Position numbers and translations under genes: made by a program. The notes under the pieces were generated by a model. It ran no database searches and was not told where the DNA came from. It was given only the letters and a program-made list of their open reading frames with translations. DNA of 64,000 nucleotides, taken from Streptomyces sp. CB01201 (GTDB lineage Bacteria; Actinomycetota; Actinomycetes; Streptomycetales; Streptomycetaceae). The stretch covers positions 461,161 to 525,160 of the forward strand of contig NZ_NNBJ01000011.1 in NCBI RefSeq assembly GCF_002803085.1. Direction: 5' to 3'. Positions 33,752 through 42,127 of the stretch are shown one piece after another (position 1 is the first letter of the stretch; every line of letters begins with the position of its first letter).

Positions 33752-35254
33752 ATGGCTCAGTGGACCTCGGCGATCGGGCCCGCCCAACTCGCCCGTCAGC
33801 TCAAGGCACAGCAGCCCCGCCCGGTCGGTACGGGCCTGCGCAAGCCGCCCGCCTACCGGGCGCTGGCCGACGGCATCCGCCTGCTCGTCCTGGAGGGCCG
33901 GGTTCCGGCCGCCGCCCGGCTGCCCGCCGAGCGCGAGCTGGCCGTGGCCCTGTCGGTGAGCCGCACCACGGTCGCCGCCGCCTACGAGGCGCTGCGGGGC
34001 GAGGGCTTCCTCGAATCGCGGCGCGGCGCGGGCAGCTGGACCGCGGTGCCCGCCGGGCATCCGCTGCCCGGCCGGGGGCTCGAACCGCTTCCGCCCGAGT
34101 CGCTCGGTTCGATGATCGACCTCGGCTGCGCCGCCCTGCCCGCGCCCGAACCCTGGCTGACCCGGGGTGTCCAGGGCGCGCTCGAAGAGCTTCCGCCGTA
34201 CGCCCACACCCACGGCGACTACCCGGCGGGCCTGCCCGCGCTGCGGCAGATGCTCGCCGACCGCTACACCGCGCGCGGCATCCCGACGATGCCCGAGCAG
34301 ATCATGGTGACGACGGGCGCGATGGGCGCGATGGACGCCATCTGCCATCTGTTCGCCGGCCGTGGCGAGCGCATCGCCGTCGAGTCACCTTCCTACGCCA
34401 ACATCCTCCAGCTCATGCGCGAGGCGGGCGCCCGGCTGGTGCCGATCGCCATGGCCGAGGGCCTGACCGGCTGGGACCTGCCGCGCTGGCGCCAGGTTCT
34501 GAGGGACGCCGCGCCCCGGCTCGCCTATGTCGTGGCGGACTTCCACAACCCCACCGGCGCGCTCGCCGACGAGGATCAGCGACGCCAGCTGGTGGACGCG
34601 GCCCGCTCGGCCGGCACGGTCCTCGTCGTGGACGAGACCATGAGTGAGCTGTGGCTCGACGAGGACCTCGCCATGCCGCGCCCGGTCTGTGCTTTCGATC
34701 CCGCAGGGGCCACGGTGCTCACGGTCGGTTCGGCGAGCAAGGCGTTCTGGGCGGGCATGCGCATCGGCTGGGTACGGGCCGCGCCCGACATCATCCGCTC
34801 GCTGGTCGCCGCCCGAGCGTACGCGGATCTCGGGACGCCGGTCCTGGAGCAGCTCGCCGTCAACTGGCTTATGGGGACCGGGGGTTGGGAGCAGGCGGTC
34901 GAACTCCGCAGGACCCAGGCCCGCGAGAACCGGGATGCCCTGGTGGCCGCGGTGCGCCGGGAACTGCCCGGCTGGGAGTTCGACGTGCCACGAGGCGGCC
35001 TGACCTTGTGGGTGCGCACCGGTGGCCTGTCGGGCTCCCGCATCGCCGAGGTCGGCGAACGCGTCGGAGTGCGGGTGCCCTCGGGGCCGCGCTTCGGAGT
35101 GGACGGCGCCTTCGAGGGCTATGTGCGGCTGCCGTTCACGGTGGGCGGCCCGGTCGCGGAGGAGGCCGCGGTGCGCCTCGCGGCGGCGGCCCGCCTGGTG
35201 GAGACGGGCGGCGGCTCGGGGAGCGCGGAGCCGCCGCGCACGTTCGTGGCTTAG
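33752..35254 (+). CDS. MocR-type regulator (GntR fused to aminotransferase)
   Basis: A 500-residue regulator. The winged helix is at residues about 30-105 (RLPAERELAVALSVSRTTVAAAYEAL). It is joined to a class-I aminotransferase fold that binds PLP, with the likely Schiff-base Lys in GSASKAFWAGMRIGW. Such proteins sense PLP or related amines. Divergence from the YczE-like gene matches the known YczR-YczE pairing, so it is more likely a yczE regulator than PdxR; no pdxS/pdxT is nearby. ATG at 33752 follows GGAAGGTGGACTGACTTCG. Confidence 0.88.
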   Translation: MAQWTSAIGPAQLARQLKAQQPRPVGTGLRKPPAYRALADGIRLLVLEGRVPAAARLPAERELAVALSVSRTTVAAAYEALRGEGFLESRRGAGSWTAVPAGHPLPGRGLEPLPPESLGSMIDLGCAALPAPEPWLTRGVQGALEELPPYAHTHGDYPAGLPALRQMLADRYTARGIPTMPEQIMVTTGAMGAMDAICHLFAGRGERIAVESPSYANILQLMREAGARLVPIAMAEGLTGWDLPRWRQVLRDAAPRLAYVVADFHNPTGALADEDQRRQLVDAARSAGTVLVVDETMSELWLDEDLAMPRPVCAFDPAGATVLTVGSASKAFWAGMRIGWVRAAPDIIRSLVAARAYADLGTPVLEQLAVNWLMGTGGWEQAVELRRTQARENRDALVAAVRRELPGWEFDVPRGGLTLWVRTGGLSGSRIAEVGERVGVRVPSGPRFGVDGAFEGYVRLPFTVGGPVAEEAAVRLAAAARLVETGGGSGSAEPPRTFVA

Positions 35255-35331
35255 CGGGAGCAGCTCGTTGCCCGAGGGGCCCCAGGGCTTAGTGGGCATG
35301 GCTTATTGGGCATGAGTCCAAGGGCAACGGG

Positions 35332-35356
35332 AGGGGTGGGTATTCGTTCCACCCCT
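35332..35356. terminator. 8-bp hairpin between mocR and sffA
   Basis: AGGGGTGG (35332-35339) pairs with CCACCCCT (35349-35356) around a 9-nt loop, between convergent genes. A near-exact 14-bp tandem pair, GGCTTA(G/T)TGGGCAT, precedes it at about 35286-35313. Confidence 0.6.
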
Positions 35357-35389
35357 TGGGGGCGATCGGCGGTTCCGGGCCGGGCCCCC

Positions 35390-36985
35390 TCATCCCTCGG
35401 CGGGGACCGCCTCCACGGGTGTCGCGTCCGCGGGGGCGGTGTGGACGGTCGCTGCCTCCACCGGCGTCGCCTCCACCGGACCCTCCCGCTCCGGCAGGAG
35501 GCCCAGGACCGCCTGGCGGTGCGCCTCGGTCGTGGCGTCGTCGTACGGGTCCGGCGTGGCGGGAACCTGGAGGCGGAGCACCGGGCCGGTGCCGAGCCGC
35601 GCGTAGCCGCGGCCGGGCGGGACCTCGGGGGTGGGTGTGGTGTGCGGCGGGACGCCCAGGACCGACTCGACCTGTCCTGCCGAGGCCGGGCCGAGGACCA
35701 CCCTGGCCCGGGTGTGCGAGCGTACGGGCTCGGACAGGTCGTCCAGGGTCTCGAACTGTTCGGCCACCACCACCGTCACGCCGGCAGCCCGGCCGTGCCG
35801 CAGCGGGACCTGGAGCAGGTGCTGGGGGTCGGGGCGGCCGTCGGCCGCGGCCAGGTCGGCGAACACGCTGGGCCGGTCGAGCAGGATCCACAGCGGGCGC
35901 TTGGTGTCCTCGGGCGCGGGGTGGCCCGCCTGGCGGGCCCGGTTCGCCGAGATCAGCCGGCGCTCGGTCTCGTGCGAGGCCCACTCCAGGGTGGCGAGCG
36001 CCCCTGCCAGGCCGCACTCGACGGCGAGCACGCCCGAGCGGCCGGTCAGGCAGGCGTACTCACCGGTGCCGCTGCCCTCGACGATCAGCAGATCGCCGTG
36101 CTGGAGGGCCTGGAGCGCGATCGAGCGGAGCAGTGTCGTGGTGCCCGAACCGGGGCGGCCGACGATCAGGAGATGGGGCTCGGTGGAGCGGGGGCCGGTG
36201 CGCCAGATCACCGGAGGGGCGTCGTGGCTCTCCTCTCCCGCGGTCACCGGGACCGTCCGCCGCACGGCGTCCGCGTCGGTGAAGCCCAGGACGGTCTCGC
36301 CCGGCGAGGTCACGAAGCGCTGGGCCGCGATCGAGGTGGGCAGCGCGCCCAGGACGCTCATCGTCAGCTGGTTGGCCTCCTCGTCCCAGGCGAAGTGGTA
36401 CTCGCGGCCACGCCCCGACTTGGCGTGCAGCAGCTGCTCGATGCGGGCCCGCGCCGCGGGCTCGCCGTCGGTGAAGTACGCCGGGTAGCGAAGGGCGAGC
36501 CGGGTGAGGCGGCCGCTGTCGTCGAAGGCGTGGTCGCCGAAGGCCTTGTCCCACTCACCGCCGTGGGAGTAGAGCGGGCTCGGGTCCTCCGGGACGGAGA
36601 AGTAGGGCACGAGTGCCTCGTAGAGGGCCTGGAGACGGGCGACTTCGGCCTCGTCGGGGCCCGTCTTGACGACCGGCTTCACCCGGCCCTTCCAGCCGGC
36701 CGCGCCCATCACCGTGATCAGGGCGAGGAGCGGCCCGTACGGGATGAGCGCGACGACCAGGACCACGGCCGCCGTCAGGAACAGCGCGGGACCACGCCGT
36801 TCCTTGGGGGTGGCGGCCCATTTGCCGCGCAGGGCGGCGGCGATCAGCCGCAGGCCGCGGCTGATCGTGATGAGCGGATGGAGAACGTCGGTGGCGCTGT
36901 CGGCGGCCGTGCGCGCGATCTCGCGGCTGCGAACGATGGATGCGCTGCTGCTGCTCAGAATGCGGGGGAGTGGTCGCCGGGCCAC
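35390..36985 (-). CDS. sffA: SffA, FtsK/SpoIIIE-like sporulation septum protein
   Basis: A 531-residue FtsK/SpoIIIE-like protein. It has membrane helices at about residues 65-100 and then a RecA-like domain. In S. coelicolor SffA is brought to sporulation septa by SmeA and helps chromosome segregation. The Walker A position reads GRPGSGTTT, so the invariant Lys is Thr. The Walker B region reads LWILLDRPS, with Arg after the Asp. ETERRLISANRARQAG parallels the FtsK MERRY helix. GTG at 36985 follows AGGAGAACGAT. It is 73 bp downstream of smeA. The C-terminus is an Ala/Pro/Val/Glu-rich tail. Confidence 0.85.
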   Translation of the reverse strand: MARRPLPRILSSSSASIVRSREIARTAADSATDVLHPLITISRGLRLIAAALRGKWAATPKERRGPALFLTAAVVLVVALIPYGPLLALITVMGAAGWKGRVKPVVKTGPDEAEVARLQALYEALVPYFSVPEDPSPLYSHGGEWDKAFGDHAFDDSGRLTRLALRYPAYFTDGEPAARARIEQLLHAKSGRGREYHFAWDEEANQLTMSVLGALPTSIAAQRFVTSPGETVLGFTDADAVRRTVPVTAGEESHDAPPVIWRTGPRSTEPHLLIVGRPGSGTTTLLRSIALQALQHGDLLIVEGSGTGEYACLTGRSGVLAVECGLAGALATLEWASHETERRLISANRARQAGHPAPEDTKRPLWILLDRPSVFADLAAADGRPDPQHLLQVPLRHGRAAGVTVVVAEQFETLDDLSEPVRSHTRARVVLGPASAGQVESVLGVPPHTTPTPEVPPGRGYARLGTGPVLRLQVPATPDPYDDATTEAHRQAVLGLLPEREGPVEATPVEAATVHTAPADATPVEAVPAEG

Positions 36986-37058
36986 ATCGTTCTCCTGGAG
37001 TTGTGTCCGCAAGGGGGTCCGCCGTGGTGCCCGCCGTGGGACGGCGGACGGCGGGAGG

Positions 37059-37253
37059 TCAGAACTTGATCCCGCCCAGCAGGCTGGCGAGGCTCGCGCC
37101 TCCGGCCGTGATGCTCGGGGCGATGGCGGTGCCCGCGAGGTAGAAGCCGAAGAGCGCGCACACCAGGGCGTGCGAGGCCTTGAGTCCGTCTTTCTTGAAG
37201 AAGAGGAAGCAGATGATTCCGAGCAGCACCACACCTGAGATGGACAGGATCAT
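37059..37253 (-). CDS. smeA: SmeA, small sporulation membrane protein
   Basis: A 64-residue membrane protein with two helices (ILSISGVVLLGIICFLFF and ALVCALFGFYLAGTAIA) and a Gly/Ala-rich end. Size, topology and position before an FtsK-like gene match S. coelicolor SmeA, which localises to sporulation septa and recruits SffA. ATG at 37253 follows AGGAGATCCCC. The upstream region has inverted repeats that could bind a developmental regulator. Confidence 0.87.
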   Translation of the reverse strand: MILSISGVVLLGIICFLFFKKDGLKASHALVCALFGFYLAGTAIAPSITAGGASLASLLGGIKF

Positions 37254-37338
37254 TGGGGATCTCCTGGTTGATGGGGACGGTCACCATGAGTTCTTCCAGG
37301 CTCACAGGAAGTATCTATGCGATAAAAGGTGCAAACGG

Positions 37339-37371
37339 GTGAAACTCCGCCATTTTCACTGGAGTGGCGGA
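37339..37371. promoter_or_regulatory. Overlapping inverted repeats upstream of smeA
   Basis: GTGAAA (37339-37344) mirrors TTTCAC (37354-37359), and TCCGCCA (37346-37352) mirrors TGGCGGA (37365-37371). They lie about 90-120 bp upstream of smeA in the 296-bp gap shared with the divergent ankyrin gene. They are candidate binding sites for a sporulation regulator. No clear sigma-WhiG consensus was seen. Confidence 0.45.
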
Positions 37372-37549
37372 TATGAAAAGCAGACCGGAGCGGGACACTG
37401 TGCCGCCGTCGGCCGGTCAAACCGTCACGCGCGGTGATCTTTGCCGCCGGTGGGCCACGTCATGTCGCCCGGTGGGCAGTACCCTGTCGATTCACTCGTA
37501 CGGCGCTGTCGCCGTGCGGGTTTGTTCCGTTGCCCCTAAGGAGTTTTCG

Positions 37550-37942
37550 ATGAGCGAGGAACTCGATCCCGAGGTGGTCGAGCTGGCAGCCAAGATCTTC
37601 GAGCTGGCCCGCCAGGGAGACGCCGAGGCGCTCGCCGCGTACGTCGACGCAGGGGTGCCCGCGAACCTCACCAACGACCGCGGCGACTCCCTCGTGATGC
37701 TCGCCGCCTACCACGGGCACGCCGGGGCGGTCTCCGCCCTGCTGGCCCGCGGCGCCGAGGCCGACCGCGCCAACGACCGCGGCCAGACCCCGCTCGCCGG
37801 AGCGGTCTTCAAGGGCGAGGACGCCGTGATCAAGGCCCTGCTGGCCGGCGGAGCCGATCCTTCCGCCGGGACGCCCTCCGCGGTCGACACCGCCCGGATG
37901 TTCGGCAAGGCGGACCTGCTCGCCCTGTTCGGGGCCAACTGA
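37550..37942 (+). CDS. Ankyrin-repeat protein
   Basis: A 130-residue cytoplasmic protein made of about three ankyrin repeats (DRGDSLVMLAAYHGHAGAVSAL; DRGQTPLAGAVFKGEDAVIKAL; and a last partial repeat). It presumably mediates protein binding; the partner is unknown. ATG at 37550 follows AAGGAGTTTTCG, a strong ribosome site. It is divergent from smeA and lies ahead of the HEAT-repeat gene, which also encodes a helical scaffold. Confidence 0.9.
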   Translation: MSEELDPEVVELAAKIFELARQGDAEALAAYVDAGVPANLTNDRGDSLVMLAAYHGHAGAVSALLARGAEADRANDRGQTPLAGAVFKGEDAVIKALLAGGADPSAGTPSAVDTARMFGKADLLALFGAN

Positions 37943-38034
37943 GCGTCCACCAAGCGTTTACGGGGGATCCATCGAAGAGCCCGCGGAGAGGGGCGCCGTA
38001 AATGTGGTCGCAATGGCGAAATGGCTGGGTCATC

Positions 38035-38157
38035 ATGACGTCGAACCCCTACATCGGGGGCAGGGTTCCTTCATCCGGAACCACGACGAGAGGCAGGAAG
38101 ATGGTCTACACCAAGCAGAAGACGGCGGGCGACCCCTCATGTTGCTGCGCGGCCTAG
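38035..38157 (+). CDS. Possible 40-residue peptide with a C-terminal Cys triplet
   Basis: An open frame from ATG 38035 to TAG 38157 gives a 40-residue basic peptide (MTSNPYIGGRVPSSGTTTRG ...) ending PSCCCAA. Third codon positions are mostly G or C. Its ribosome site is weak; an internal ATG at 38101 after GGCAGGAAG would give only 18 residues. No modification or export gene is adjacent. It is not recognised and may be chance. Confidence 0.3.
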   Translation: MTSNPYIGGRVPSSGTTTRGRKMVYTKQKTAGDPSCCCAA

Positions 38158-38209
38158 GGCAAGGCACGAATCCCCGGTTGCGTCGACAGCTTGATGTGAG
38201 GCTAATTCC

Positions 38210-39628
38210 ATGTTCGATCCAGTCATAGCGCCGAGCGGCACGCTGCTCGGCCTGCTCCAGCGGGGCCGCGGCGACGGCACGCTGCACGCGCTGGCCGCCC
38301 CGCGCGACGAGGCCCTGGCGGCCCTCAACCACTGCGTACTGAGCGACCCACGCCAGGACTGGCAGGTCGAGAACCGCTCGCTGTACTACGCGCGGCTCTT
38401 CCTGGACCTCGACGGCGGGCTCGACCAGATCGAGCGCCACCTCTTCGGCGCCGAGGACGTCCTGGACACCGAGGACTCCAGGACCGGGCTCACCCTCGCC
38501 GTCCTGGGCCACCTCGCCTCGTACGGCAGGAGCGACGCGCTCGCGCTGCTCCGCCGCTACGCCGCGACCGGCTCCAACTGGGCCTGGGCCCTGGACGAGC
38601 TCGCGCTGCGCGACGACGACGCGGGCCTGCGCGCCCTCGCCGCATCCGTGCTCGGCCGTTTCCCGGCCACCACGGAGGGTGACGCCGAGCTGGCCGCCAC
38701 CGTGCGCGACGCCTTCGAGCCCCGGCCCTGGCGGCTGTGGGCCGAGGACCCGCGCGACGAGGTGGGCAAGCGGGTGCGGGCAGCCCGGGAGACCGGCTCC
38801 TTCGACCGCTGGCAGCGCCAGATGCGACCGTCGGGGCCGCGCCCCGGCTGGAGCGTCCAGGCGGTGTTCGACTGGGCCGACGAAGGTCTGGAACGCGGCG
38901 CGGTCCTGCACCTGCCCGCGGCCAGGTGCCTCGGCGCGGTCGCCGGGCCCGAGGACCGGGACGCCATCATCGAGGCGGCCCGCTCCGGTACCGACGGAGC
39001 CCGCGGCGCCGCCCTGCACTACCTCGCCGAATCGTGCGACGCCCGCGTGCTCGACCTGATCGAAGCGGCCGTCTCCACCGGCTCCCGGACCGCCGCCGAC
39101 GCGGCCGTGCACGCCTTCGAGCGGATGTGCGGCCCCGAGGCCGTCGACCGGGCCCGCGGCTGGGTCCAGCGCCCCGACCAGCTCGGCGCCGCAGCCGCCG
39201 GCGTGCTCGCCGCACGCGGCGAGGCCGGCGACGAGAAGCTGGTGCTCGGCGCGCTCCGCGAGACCGTGCGCTCCGAAGGCCCCGACGCCCCGCTCCTGCG
39301 GGCCCTCGTCGACGGGGCCGGACGGCTCGGCATCTGCTGCGCCGCCCCCGTCCTGCGGCACGTCTACCGCGAGACCGCCTCCTCCCAACTGCGCGGCCGC
39401 ACCGCCCGTGCGCTCGCCGCGACCGACCCCTCCTTCGCCACCGGCTTCGCCGTCGAATGCCTGTGGGACTGCGAGGAGACCACCAGAGAAGTAGCCGCCC
39501 AGTACGCGGAGCTCGTGGACGCCAGGGTGGCCGACCGGCTGCGCAGGCTCGCCGCCGACCCGGCCGAGGAGGCCGAGGTGCAGAGCGCCATCCACGACCG
39601 GCTCGGCCCGGACGCCACGGCCGTGTGA
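38210..39628 (+). CDS. HEAT-repeat domain protein
   Basis: A 472-residue soluble alpha-helical protein with repeated helix pairs such as HLASYGRSDALALLRRYA, ALAASVLGRFPAT and CAAPVLRHVYRETASSQLRG. It fits a HEAT-repeat solenoid. No catalytic motif is visible, so a scaffold role is likely, with unknown partner. ATG at 38210 has a weak GAGG-type site (GTGAGGCTAATTCC). It lies downstream of the ankyrin gene on the same strand and upstream of two glycosyltransferase genes. Confidence 0.85.
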   Translation: MFDPVIAPSGTLLGLLQRGRGDGTLHALAAPRDEALAALNHCVLSDPRQDWQVENRSLYYARLFLDLDGGLDQIERHLFGAEDVLDTEDSRTGLTLAVLGHLASYGRSDALALLRRYAATGSNWAWALDELALRDDDAGLRALAASVLGRFPATTEGDAELAATVRDAFEPRPWRLWAEDPRDEVGKRVRAARETGSFDRWQRQMRPSGPRPGWSVQAVFDWADEGLERGAVLHLPAARCLGAVAGPEDRDAIIEAARSGTDGARGAALHYLAESCDARVLDLIEAAVSTGSRTAADAAVHAFERMCGPEAVDRARGWVQRPDQLGAAAAGVLAARGEAGDEKLVLGALRETVRSEGPDAPLLRALVDGAGRLGICCAAPVLRHVYRETASSQLRGRTARALAATDPSFATGFAVECLWDCEETTREVAAQYAELVDARVADRLRRLAADPAEEAEVQSAIHDRLGPDATAV

Positions 39629-39664
39629 TCCACGGCCGGCGGGGGCGGGCCGTGCGATCCACGG

Positions 39665-39728
39665 CCGGACCCGGAAGCACAACGCTCACGGGCCCCGAAA
39701 CCGGACCCGGAAGGGCAACGCTCATGGG
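39665..39728 (+). repeat. 28-bp direct repeat pair after the HEAT gene
   Basis: Copies at 39665-39692 and 39701-39728 share CCGGACCCGGAAG and CAACGCTCA(C/T)GGG, with 25 of 28 positions equal. They occupy the 163-bp gap before the first glycosyltransferase gene. A shorter GATCCACGGCCGG pair lies just before them. Confidence 0.75.
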
Positions 39729-39791
39729 ACGTTCCCCGGGCGGAAAGATCCAAGTCGACCGGGCCACTCCCGGCGCGACGACAACACGGGT

Positions 39792-40907
39792 ATGCGTGTC
39801 GTCATCGTCACCGAGTCCTTCCCGCCCGACGTCAACGGCGTGGCCCACTGCGCCCTGCAGACCGCACGGCATCTGGCCGTACGCGGTCACCAGCCGCTCG
39901 TCATAGCCCCGGCCACGGCCACGGGGGAGGGCTCTGACGCGCCGTGCCCCGTCATACGGGTGCCCTCGCTTCCGCTGCCCGGCTATCCCGAGGTCCGCCT
40001 CGCCCTGCCGAGCCGCCGCGTCGCCGCCGCCATCGCCGCGCACCGCGCCGATCTCGTCCACCTCGCGAGCCCCTTCGTCCTCGGCGTCCGGGGCATGGCC
40101 GCCGCCGCCCGCCTGGGCGTCCCCGCCGTCGCCGTCTACCAGACCGACCTCGCCGGATACGCCCGCACCTACATGGGCGCCGGCGAAGGCACCGCCTGGC
40201 GCCGGCTGCGCGCGGTCCACTCGGCCGCCGACCGCACCCTCGCCCCCTCCACCGCGGCCGTGCGCGACGTGACCGAACACGGCGTACGGCGGGTGCGCCT
40301 GTGGCCCCGCGGCGTCGACACCGAGCGCTTCCGGCCCGGTCTGCGCGATGTCGCCCTGCGCCGCGAACTCGCCCCCAACGGTGAACTGCTCGTCGGCTAC
40401 GTCGGCCGGCTCGCGCCCGAGAAGCAGGTCGAACTCCTCGCGGGCGTCTGTGCGATGGACGGCGTACGCGTCGTCGTGACCGGCGACGGGCCGAGCGCCC
40501 CCGCGCTGCGCTCCGCCCTGCCCGGCGCCGTGTTCCTCGGTCGCCGCACCGGGCCCGAACTCGCCCGCGTCTTCGCCTCGTTGGACGTCTTCGCGCACAC
40601 CGGACCGTACGAGACGTTCTGCCAGACCGTGCAGGAGGCCATGGCGAGCGGGGTGCCCGTGATCGCGCCCGCCGCGGGCGGCCCGCTCGACCTCGTCGCC
40701 CACGGCACAACCGGGCTCCTCGTCCCGCCCGGCGACGCCGGGGCCGTGCGCGACGCCGTACTCGGACTCGGGGATCCAGCGCTCCGCGCCGCCTTCGGGC
40801 GGGCCGGGCGGGCCGCCGTGCTCGGGCGGACCTGGGCCGCGGTGGGCGATCTGCTCCTGGACCACTACGCCGAGGTGCTCGACGCGCGGACGGCGGTGGC
40901 GGCATGA
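39792..40907 (+). CDS. GT4 glycosyltransferase (mannosyltransferase-like)
   Basis: A 371-residue GT-B enzyme. The N-terminal half starts VVIVTESFPPDVNGVA, as in GDP-mannose-dependent mannosyltransferases such as MgtA/PimB types. The donor-binding half has GYVGRLAPEKQVELL and the E-x7-E element in ETFCQTVQEAMASG. It probably glycosylates a lipid or envelope acceptor. The acceptor is unknown. The ATG at 39792 has little ribosome site and may be leaderless. It overlaps the next glycosyltransferase gene by ATGA. Confidence 0.87.
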   Translation: MRVVIVTESFPPDVNGVAHCALQTARHLAVRGHQPLVIAPATATGEGSDAPCPVIRVPSLPLPGYPEVRLALPSRRVAAAIAAHRADLVHLASPFVLGVRGMAAAARLGVPAVAVYQTDLAGYARTYMGAGEGTAWRRLRAVHSAADRTLAPSTAAVRDVTEHGVRRVRLWPRGVDTERFRPGLRDVALRRELAPNGELLVGYVGRLAPEKQVELLAGVCAMDGVRVVVTGDGPSAPALRSALPGAVFLGRRTGPELARVFASLDVFAHTGPYETFCQTVQEAMASGVPVIAPAAGGPLDLVAHGTTGLLVPPGDAGAVRDAVLGLGDPALRAAFGRAGRAAVLGRTWAAVGDLLLDHYAEVLDARTAVAA

Positions 40908-42127
40908 GCGGCCTGCGGATCGTCCGGCTCGCCAACTTCGTGACGCCCGCGTCCGGCGGTCTGCGCACCGCCCTGCGCGAACTCGGCCGGGGCTATCTGG
41001 CCGCCGGGCACGAGCCCGTACTGATCGTGCCGGGCGCGCGGGCGAGCGACGAACTCACCGAACAGGGCAGGGTGATCACCCTGCCGGGCACCCTGCTGCC
41101 GGGCACCGGCGGCTACCGGGTGCTCGCCGACGCGCGCCCGGTCCGCCGGGTCCTTGAGGGCCTCGCGCCCGACCGCGTCGAGGTGTCCGACCGCACCACC
41201 CTGCGCTGGACCGGGGAGTGGGCGCGGCGGGCCCGGGTGCCCTCCGTGATGGTCTCGCACGAGACCGCCGACGGTGTCCTGCGCACCTGGGGCCTGCCCG
41301 AAGCGGTGGCCCGGGGCGCCGCCGACCGGCTCAACAGACGTACGGGCTGGGCCTTTTCGCGGATCGTGTGCACCACGGAATGGGCCGAGCGCGAGTTCGT
41401 ACGGATCGGCGCGCGCAACGTGGTCCGGGCACCGCTGGGCGTCGACCTGGTCCGCTCCAGGCCGGGCCGGCGCTCCACGGTGCTGCGGGCCCGGCATGCG
41501 CGTGGCGCCCGGGTGCTGCTCCTGCTGTGCTCGCGGCTCTCGGTCGAGAAGCGGCCGGCCCTCGCGCTGGACGCGCTCGCTGCGCTGCGCCGCGCGGGCG
41601 TGCGGGCGGCCCTGGTGATCGCGGGGGACGGCCCCCTCGCGGGCGGCCTGAAACGCCGGGCGGCGGCGGAACGCCTTCCGGTCGAGTTCCTGGGCCACGT
41701 CGTCGATCGCGAGGCCCTGGCCGACCTCCAGGCCGCCGCCGACATCTGCCTGGCTCCGGGCCCGGCGGAGACCTTCGGCCTCTCGGCCCTTGAGGCCCTG
41801 GCGTGTGGGACCCCGGTGGTGTGCGCGGCATCGTCCGCACTCCCCGAGGTCATCGCGGACGCGGGCCTCGCGGCGGGCGGCACGGGCGAGGAATTCGCCC
41901 TGGCGGTAAGGGAGTTGCTGGCCCGGCCGGAACGGCAGCGCCGGGCTGCCGCGCGGGCCAGGGCGGAGCTGTTCGGCTGGGACGCGGCGGTGAACGCGTT
42001 CCTCGCGGCGCACGACGCTCCGGTGGCACGCGCGCCCGAACCCGCCGCGCCCACCCCGCACGGCACCCGGACACCCCGGGCATCCGGGCCGGCCCCGCAC
42101 CGAGCGGCACCGGAGGCGATCGCGTGA
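40904..42127 (+). CDS. Second GT4 glycosyltransferase
   Basis: A 407-residue GT-B enzyme with VRLANFVTPASGGLRTALRE at the start, LLLCSRLSVEKRPALALDAL and the E-x7-E segment in ETFGLSALEALACGTPVV. It is related to, but clearly different from, the preceding enzyme. The two probably act in series on one glycolipid. ATG at 40904 overlaps the previous stop, and its own stop overlaps the esterase start (GTGA), so the three genes form one tight operon. The last ~30 residues are Pro/Ala-rich. Confidence 0.87.
   Translation: MSGLRIVRLANFVTPASGGLRTALRELGRGYLAAGHEPVLIVPGARASDELTEQGRVITLPGTLLPGTGGYRVLADARPVRRVLEGLAPDRVEVSDRTTLRWTGEWARRARVPSVMVSHETADGVLRTWGLPEAVARGAADRLNRRTGWAFSRIVCTTEWAEREFVRIGARNVVRAPLGVDLVRSRPGRRSTVLRARHARGARVLLLLCSRLSVEKRPALALDALAALRRAGVRAALVIAGDGPLAGGLKRRAAAERLPVEFLGHVVDREALADLQAAADICLAPGPAETFGLSALEALACGTPVVCAASSALPEVIADAGLAAGGTGEEFALAVRELLARPERQRRAAARARAELFGWDAAVNAFLAAHDAPVARAPEPAAPTPHGTRTPRASGPAPHRAAPEAIA

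Noticed and set aside
33752..35254. PdxR, activator of PLP synthesis
   Set aside because: The MocR fold fits, but no pdxS or pdxT is nearby; divergence from a YczE-like gene points to a YczR-type role.
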